This document shows, piece after piece, positions 6,030 to 8,873 of a stretch of 8,873 nucleotides of DNA. This DNA is from Clostridiales bacterium (GTDB taxonomy: Bacteria > Bacillota > Clostridia > Lachnospirales > Anaerotignaceae). The notes below the pieces were generated by a model that saw nothing but the letters and a program-made list of their open reading frames with translations, did not search any database and was not told the origin of the DNA. Numbering within the stretch: the first letter of the stretch is position 1; each line of letters opens with the position of its first letter. The stretch spans positions 1-8,873 of the forward strand of contig JAGZLR010000067.1 of NCBI GenBank assembly GCA_018364635.1, written 5' to 3'. The translations under genes were made by a program, and so were the position numbers.

Positions 6030-6049
6030 TCGCCGGCAAAATCCAGCGA
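6030..6049 (-). other. Intercistronic hairpin between asd and dapA
   Basis: The minus-strand RNA UCGCUGG (6049-6043), a 6-base loop, then CCGGCGA (6036-6030) form a 7-bp stem with one G-U pair. No U-run follows, so it is not an intrinsic terminator; a processing or stabilising stem is more likely. Its 3' arm carries TTTGCCGGCG (6040-6031), identical to the 5' part of the riboswitch terminator at 7170-7161. Confidence 0.5.
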
Positions 6050-6059
6050 TGATTGGAAT

Positions 6060-7061
6060 TTATTGGAACATATTATGATTTATCATATATTCAGCAATTT
6101 GAACTGCATTTGTTGCCGCACCTTTGCGGATATTATCTGCAACTACCCACAGATTTAATCCGTTTTCCACACTTTCATCCCTGCGGATTCTTCCTACATA
6201 AACATCGTCTGTCCCTGCCGCTTCAACTGCCAAAGGATATTCATTTTTTGCAGGATCATCTCTCACAATGATACCAGGTGCGTTTTTTAACACTTCCTTT
6301 GCCTCTGCTGGATCCACCGGTTTTTCAAATTCCACATTGATGGCTTCTGAATGGCAACTAAACACAGGAACACGCACTGTTGTAGCTGTTACTTTTAGGT
6401 CTGGATGATGCAGAATCTTTCGTGTCTCCCAAATCATTTTCATCTCTTCTTTTGTATAATCGTTTTCCATGAAAACATCGATATGTGGCAGACAATTATT
6501 AGCAATTGGATGCGGAAATTTTTTAGGCGCTTCACCTTTCAGACCATTTTCTAAATCATTCCATCCCGCTACACCGGCACCACTAACTGCCTGATATGTA
6601 GCATAAACAACTCGCTTAATTTTATATTTATCATCCAATGGCTTTAGGGCAACGATTGCCTGAATCGTAGAACAGTTTGGATTGGCAATAATACCTGTAT
6701 TCCATGAAATATCTTCTGGGTTTACTTCTGGCACAATGAGAGGAACTTTCGGATCTTGTCTCCACTGCGCACTATTATCAATGACAACTACACCATGAGC
6801 TGCCGCAATAGGCGCAAATTTTGCACTAGTAGATCCACCTGCACTAAAAAGAGCAATATCAATCGGCTTATCAAAGGAATGTTCTGTTAATTCTTCTACT
6901 ACATAGTCTTTTCCCTGAAACGTAAGTGTACTACCAGCACTTCTTTTAGAAGCCATAACATAAAAGTTTTCAATTGGCAATTTTTTTTCTTCTAAAACTT
7001 GCAGAAAAGTTCTGCCTACCATCCCTGTGGCACCTACTACAGCCAAATTAATTTTTCTCAT
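6060..7061 (-). CDS. asd: Aspartate-semialdehyde dehydrogenase
   Basis: This 333-residue enzyme reduces aspartyl phosphate to aspartate semialdehyde with NADPH, the branch point for lysine/diaminopimelate and threonine/methionine. The nucleotide motif GATGMVG is at residues 10-16. NPNCSTIQ (127-134) holds the catalytic Cys130, QAVSGAG (157-163) the substrate-binding Gln157, and VRVPVFSCHSEA (239-250) the conserved Arg240 and catalytic His247. Length is normal for the Gram-positive Asd class. AGGAG lies about 9 bases before the ATG. It is the first gene after the lysine riboswitch and should be switched off with dapA and dapB when lysine is plentiful. No aspartokinase gene is in the window. 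Confidence 0.97.
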   Translation of the reverse strand: MRKINLAVVGATGMVGRTFLQVLEEKKLPIENFYVMASKRSAGSTLTFQGKDYVVEELTEHSFDKPIDIALFSAGGSTSAKFAPIAAAHGVVVIDNSAQWRQDPKVPLIVPEVNPEDISWNTGIIANPNCSTIQAIVALKPLDDKYKIKRVVYATYQAVSGAGVAGWNDLENGLKGEAPKKFPHPIANNCLPHIDVFMENDYTKEEMKMIWETRKILHHPDLKVTATTVRVPVFSCHSEAINVEFEKPVDPAEAKEVLKNAPGIIVRDDPAKNEYPLAVEAAGTDDVYVGRIRRDESVENGLNLWVVADNIRKGAATNAVQIAEYMINHNMFQ

Positions 7062-7145
7062 TGTATTTCACTCCTAATCATTAATAATAATACATAACCG
7101 TCAACCATGTTCTAAAAACAAAAGTCATTTCTATGAATAAAAAAT

Positions 7146-7167
7146 ACCGGCGAAAAAGACCGCCGGC
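7146..7167 (-). terminator. Riboswitch-controlled intrinsic terminator
   Basis: On the minus strand GCCGGCG (7167-7161), an 8-base loop, then CGCCGGT (7152-7146) form a 7-bp GC-rich stem followed by ATTTTTTATT. It sits between the lysine aptamer and asd. Its 5' arm can alternatively pair with the sequence that closes the aptamer, as expected of a transcription-attenuation riboswitch. Confidence 0.9.
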
Positions 7168-7223
7168 AAACACTGTCATCAATAAAATAAACGCAAATAC
7201 GAGTGTTATTTTAATCATCTGCC

Positions 7224-7494
7224 GGTAGCTCTCCATCTAAAATATGGAACGAAAACAAATGGTTTCTTACTTCTAACAATTACCATTCGCTTGTTTGTAG
7301 AAAGGGTTTCAAAAGATTCCCCTTCCAAGTTTTTCCAACCTAGAAAACTATAGATGACAGTCGGACGGCTATTGACCGCACAACCAGAAAAAACGCTCAG
7401 GGTCGCCTTTTCTTCGGCATTTTCCCCTTTTGGAAAACATCTTTCGCGTCCCTGCCGCATCCGCTTCCCTACTATTGAAAAATGCACCTCTACC
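7224..7494 (-). promoter_or_regulatory. Lysine riboswitch (L-box) aptamer with enlarged P5 arm
   Basis: The L-box landmarks are in order on the minus strand. They are GGTAGAGGTGC with TCAATAGTA downstream (7494-about 7470), AAAGGGGAAAATGCCGAAG (7430-7412), CTGG (7387-7384), ACTGTCATC (7361-7353), and GATGGAGAGCTACC (7237-7224). P1 is closed by GGUAG (7494-7490) with CUACC (7228-7224). The P5 arm (CATCTA 7356-7351 with TAGATG 7239-7234) encloses about 111 extra bases. An open 93-codon frame across this region is not a gene. Free lysine should stabilise P1 and allow the terminator at 7146-7167. Without lysine, CCGGCAGA (7225-7218) can pair with TTTGCCGG (7170-7163), breaking both P1 and the terminator. 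The riboswitch controls asd-dapA-dapB. Confidence 0.92.
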
Positions 7495-7508
7495 AAAATT
7501 ATGTTTTC

Positions 7509-7537
7509 ACCTTAGCACGAAAAACAAATTCTGTCAA
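7509..7537 (-). promoter_or_regulatory. Sigma-A promoter of the lysine-riboswitch operon
   Basis: The minus strand has a perfect -35 TTGACA (7537-7532), a 17-base spacer and a -10 TAAGGT (7514-7509) with an extended TGC in front. The start is predicted near 7502, just upstream of the aptamer. The -35 is part of a perfect 14-base palindrome, TCTGTC-AA-GACAGA on the plus strand (7530-7543). Confidence 0.7.
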
Positions 7538-7554
7538 GACAGAAGCGTTTTTTA

Positions 7555-7583
7555 GAATAGAAATTCTACCATAGAAGAAAATA
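7555..7583 (+). promoter_or_regulatory. Possible sigma-G promoter of the SASP gene
   Basis: GAATA (7555-7559), 17 bases, then GAAAATA (7577-7583) partly matches the sigma-G pattern gmATr-N17/18-CATnMTA: a full -35 but four of six in the -10. The start near 7590 would leave a leader of about 15 bases. No sigma-A promoter is evident, and SASP genes are normally sigma-G dependent. Confidence 0.35.
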
Positions 7584-7605
7584 AGTAGGAAAGGAGGTTA
7601 ATAAG

Positions 7606-7791
7606 ATGAACCAAAAAGAAAAAAAACAAGACCCTACACTTCCAGAAAATCGACTAAAATTTGAAATCGCCGAGGAATTGGGACTCATGGATAAAATCCG
7701 TACTAGTGGCTGGAAGGGCTTATCTTCCAGGGAAAGCGGACGAATTGGCGGAATCATGGGAGCCCGCGGAAAACACGAAAGGAGAGACTAA
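7606..7791 (+). CDS. Alpha/beta-type small acid-soluble spore protein (SspF-like)
   Basis: This 61-residue basic protein is made in the forespore, coats spore DNA and protects it from UV and chemical damage; it is degraded at germination by the GPR protease. LKFEIAEELG (17-26) carries the GPR cleavage region, with the expected cut after Glu20. SGWKGLSSRESGRIGGIMG (34-52) is the second conserved DNA-binding segment. The Trp-containing middle resembles the SspF-like clostridial type more than the main SspA/B type, and the C-terminal tail is short and basic. AAGGAGG lies 8 bases before the ATG, a strong site. It is the only plus-strand gene in the window, divergent from the lysine operon, and has its own terminator. 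Confidence 0.9.
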   Translation: MNQKEKKQDPTLPENRLKFEIAEELGLMDKIRTSGWKGLSSRESGRIGGIMGARGKHERRD

Positions 7792-7830
7792 TTCTCTCTG
7801 TGCTTTTCCTCTATTCATTATTTATAGGTT

Positions 7831-7874
7831 AGAAAGAGAGCAGCCAACTTAAAATCAATGGCTGCTTTCTTTCT
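7831..7874 (+). terminator. Terminator of the SASP gene
   Basis: This is a 16-bp stem, AGAAAGAGAGCAGCCA (7831-7846) with TGGCTGCTTTCTTTCT (7859-7874), having a single G-T pair and a 12-base loop. The 3' arm is U-rich but interrupted by C, so termination may be less tight than at the other sites. A smaller GAGAGA/TCTCTC hairpin (7782-7798) spans the SASP stop codon. Confidence 0.75.
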
Positions 7875-8147
7875 CTATTCCATTAAAGAACTACCATTAT
7901 AATAGAAATATAGACAATTGCCTTTATCTTCTGGCATTGCCCATTAATCCATTCTTAGCATCGATATTAATATGTTGTAAACAGAATGCAAAATATAAGA
8001 AAACACTCCCATAACTTTATCCCTATAACGGTCGACACATTCACAGTAATTGGTAGCTTTACAGCCATTCACTATACCCAAATTGACGAAAAACACATAA
8101 CCAAAATTCTCCCTAAATATTGAAATATATATTTTCCTGCATTAGAT
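7875..8147. other. Intergenic region without a supported gene
   Basis: This AT-rich 273-base stretch lies between the SASP terminator and the spoIID terminator, so it receives no obvious transcription from either side. I see no convincing promoter, ribosome binding site plus start, RNA gene or repeat. The minus strand has a 65-codon open frame without a usable ATG (8141-7944) and a 20-codon ATG frame (7937-7875); neither resembles a known protein. Confidence 0.6.
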
Positions 8148-8189
8148 AAAAAACCAGTTTTTCGGCCATCCACCGTCAGCTGGTTTTTT
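8148..8189 (-). terminator. Terminator of spoIID
   Basis: On the minus strand AAAAAACCAG (8189-8180) and CTGGTTTTTT (8157-8148) form a 10-bp stem around a 22-base loop that can itself form a CGG/CCG pairing. A T-run ends the stem. It begins 15 bases after the spoIID stop codon. The sequence is symmetrical enough to act in both directions. Confidence 0.85.
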
Positions 8190-8203
8190 ATTTTCAATAT
8201 ATC

Positions 8204-8873
8204 CTATTGTATTTTCTCCAAAGAAATGTTCTGATAATAATAAGAAAGTATTTCTTTCCATGTTTTACCCTCTTTCGCAAGATAACCAGCACCAAACTGA
8301 CTCATGCCTGCACCATGGCCATACCCCTTTGTAGTAATTGTAAGCTGATCATTTTGCTGTGTGATGGTAAAATCTGCGCTTCTAAGTCCTAATATCTCTC
8401 GCACTTGACGTCCCGTCAAAGAAAGATTTCCAATCTGTATTTCCTTAATATATCCTGCATCTGTGCGACTGACAACCTGAATCTGTTCTACGAAAGGCGC
8501 ACTAGTCAATGTAAGCGTTGGAAACGCATTTTGTAATTTTCCAGCAGCTTCTGCAGCGCTCATCGTAATTGTCGTCAAATATCCTGGAGCATTTTCATCA
8601 AAATTACTGTCAACCATTTTTAAAGCCGGACTTTCGTTCTGCCAAATATTTTCAACTGACTCTGTCTTACCTCTGCTGACTGCGTGGAATACTGCCAAAA
8701 TAGGTTCTTCATCCTGTACCATAATAACGCCTTTTGTCTCCTCCACTGCTCTGCGGATTTTTGCCTCATATTTCTCCACATTGGCACCCCACTTTTCTTT
8801 TCGTCCTTGCTCATCTATATAAGCCTGTCCCAACTGATTAGGGTTAATCTGGGATGTATCCATCCCTAAAGCT
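8204..8873 (-). CDS. spoIID: Stage II sporulation protein D, C-terminal part
   Basis: The frame is open to the right edge, so only the last 223 residues are present; the internal ATG at 8863 is not the start. SpoIID is a membrane-anchored lytic transglycosylase that works with SpoIIM and SpoIIP in the mother cell to remodel septal peptidoglycan during engulfment. Recognisable family segments are LGQAYIDEQGRKEKW, HAVSRGKTES, the LTGRQVREILGLRSADFTI region, and the C-terminal signature GKGYGHGAGMSQFGAGYLAKEGKTWKEILSYYY in near-consensus form (here TKGYGHG). The catalytic glutamate region lies in the missing N-terminal part and cannot be checked. It is transcribed in the same direction as the SpoIIQ-like gene, to which it is often adjacent in clostridia. 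Here the two are separated by the SASP gene and the lysine operon. Confidence 0.93.
   Translation of the reverse strand, partial: ALGMDTSQINPNQLGQAYIDEQGRKEKWGANVEKYEAKIRRAVEETKGVIMVQDEEPILAVFHAVSRGKTESVENIWQNESPALKMVDSNFDENAPGYLTTITMSAAEAAGKLQNAFPTLTLTSAPFVEQIQVVSRTDAGYIKEIQIGNLSLTGRQVREILGLRSADFTITQQNDQLTITTKGYGHGAGMSQFGAGYLAKEGKTWKEILSYYYQNISLEKIQ

Noticed and set aside
7215..7496. 93-codon open frame on the minus strand
   Set aside because: It coincides with the lysine riboswitch; its sequence is explained by L-box structure, it has no family resemblance, and its end runs into the P1/antiterminator region.
7530..7543. 14-base palindrome TCTGTC-AA-GACAGA over the -35 of the lysine operon
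   Set aside because: Six-base arms containing the TTGACA -35 arise easily by chance, and the operon already has riboswitch control; kept only as a note in the promoter entry.
7875..7937. 20-codon ATG frame on the minus strand
   Set aside because: It has no convincing ribosome binding site or promoter; a frame this short is expected by chance.
7944..8141. 65-codon minus-strand open frame with many Cys/Tyr/Val residues
   Set aside because: It has no ATG near its beginning, only a GTG with a distant AGGGAG, no recognised family, and a location between two terminators.

Overview
The window comes from a low-GC, endospore-forming Bacillota, most likely a member of Clostridia or a related spore-forming anaerobe. 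The evidence is an alpha/beta-type small acid-soluble spore protein (SASP), a SpoIIQ-like LytM protein, the C-terminal part of SpoIID, an Asp23/Gls24 protein, and a lysine riboswitch in front of diaminopimelate genes. I cannot fix the genus from sequence alone. Nearly everything is on the minus strand; the one plus-strand gene is the SASP gene.

Reading in the direction of minus-strand transcription (right to left): (1) 8204-8873 is the C-terminal part of spoIID, cut by the window edge and closed by a strong terminator. (2) 7606-7791 on the plus strand is the SASP gene, divergent from the next operon. (3) 7537-4171 is one transcription unit: sigma-A promoter, lysine riboswitch with an intrinsic terminator, then asd, dapA and dapB, then a terminator. 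This encodes the aspartate-semialdehyde to tetrahydrodipicolinate steps, which supply lysine, peptidoglycan diaminopimelate and, in spore formers, dipicolinate. (4) 4110-3193 is a SpoIIQ-like gene with a forespore-type promoter and its own terminator. (5) 3160-2859 is an orphan transcription unit with no annotated gene: a good promoter, an operator-like triple half-site, and a perfect bidirectional terminator. It contains at most a 17-residue ORF. (6) 2700-1 is a sigma-A driven housekeeping operon, asp23-nusB-xseA-xseB-ispA, whose last gene is cut by the left edge.

The sporulation genes spoIID, the SASP gene and spoIIQ surround the lysine/diaminopimelate operon. Points of most interest are the orphan transcription unit at 2859-3160, the lysine riboswitch with an insertion of about 111 nt in its P5 arm and readable switch pairing, and the SpoIIQ-like protein that has lost almost all LytM zinc ligands. 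No transposon, CRISPR array, tRNA or rRNA was seen.
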